From Planctomycetota bacterium (GTDB lineage: Bacteria; Planctomycetota; Planctomycetia; Pirellulales; Lacipirellulaceae), in assembly GCA_029259975.1 (NCBI GenBank), contig JAJDEE010000470.1, positions 1-6,275 of the forward strand: a stretch of DNA of 6,275 nucleotides, read 5' to 3'. Position numbers and translations under genes: made by a program. The notes beneath the pieces are model-generated. The model had not been told where the DNA came from and made no database searches. It saw only the letters and a list, made by a program, of their open reading frames with translations. Below, piece by piece: positions 6,141-6,275 of this stretch (positions within the stretch are counted from its first letter, which is position 1; each line of letters opens with the position of its first letter).

Positions 6141-6275
6141 TTACTTGAACAACGAGCCTACGTCGATCACCGTCTTGCCGGCGGTGGCCATCTCGTCGAG
6201 CCAGCTAGCGATGCCGAGCGGGTCGGTCGGGTCGAGCTTGAGCATTTCTTGGAGCACCTCGCGGGCCATCGCCGA
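6141..6275 (-). CDS. C-terminal end of a minus-strand protein, TPR-like (partial)
   Basis: Reading the minus strand from the right edge, 44 residues are open to TAA (6143-6141). The visible part includes AREVLQEMLKLDPTDPLG and then a Trp-Leu-Asp-Glu helix, ending GKTVIDVGSLFK. The alternating helix pattern with LDPTDP is typical of a tetratricopeptide-type repeat, in which one helix ends in an N/D-P turn. Codons strongly prefer G or C in third position, as in coding DNA. The plus strand is also open here, but it yields a Ser-rich peptide unlike a protein core. The gene converges on pepF. Its start and main domains lie beyond the window, so family and function cannot be named. Confidence 0.65.
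   Translation of the reverse strand, partial: SAMAREVLQEMLKLDPTDPLGIASWLDEMATAGKTVIDVGSLFK

Noticed and set aside
6108..6275. Plus-strand open frame starting at GTG near the right edge
   Set aside because: The Ser-rich product resembles an antisense shadow. The minus-strand reading gives TPR-like helices and G/C-biased third positions.

Overview
The window looks like a piece of a planctomycete chromosome, most likely from the Pirellulales side of the phylum. This is inferred from protein character, not from a marker gene. The LysM/YkuD-type envelope protein has the layout common in planctomycetes, and the protein after pyrE resembles a conserved hypothetical I associate with that phylum. Shine-Dalgarno sequences are weak or absent in front of several genes, and base composition is moderate. 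No rRNA, tRNA, CRISPR array or complete mobile element was seen.

Layout: (1) 1-284 holds a possible C-terminal tail of an unidentified plus-strand gene (3-119), then a short non-coding stretch with a 10-bp palindrome and a small hairpin. (2) 285-1460 encodes a membrane-anchored LysM protein whose C-terminal L,D-transpeptidase-like domain has lost its catalytic Cys/His motif. (3) 1548-2090 is pyrE (orotate phosphoribosyltransferase), followed after one base by 2092-2766. That gene encodes a conserved-looking hypothetical with a PD-(D/E)XK-like N-terminal signature (ExQ variant), a run of six arginines and a winged-helix-like C-terminus. (4) 2767-2993 is intergenic. It starts with a 75-bp nested inverted repeat built of 7-base units related to AATGACC, followed by a second, simple hairpin. 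(5) 2994-3998 is fabH (beta-ketoacyl-ACP synthase III) with an intact Cys-His-Asn triad. (6) An 18-bp perfect palindrome lies just after fabH. (7) 4067-5890 is an M3B oligoendopeptidase F with an intact HEAGH zinc site. (8) 5891-6140 is non-coding with one bulged hairpin. (9) 6141-6275 is the C-terminal end of a convergent minus-strand gene that runs off the window.

Functionally the plus-strand genes are mostly housekeeping: pyrimidine synthesis, fatty-acid initiation, peptide turnover and an envelope factor. They are not an obvious single pathway. Only pyrE and the following gene are close enough to be confidently one transcription unit. The most interesting items are the catalytically dead transpeptidase-like LysM protein, the nuclease-like protein coupled to pyrE, and the heptad/palindrome repeat family found in two neighbouring intergenic gaps.
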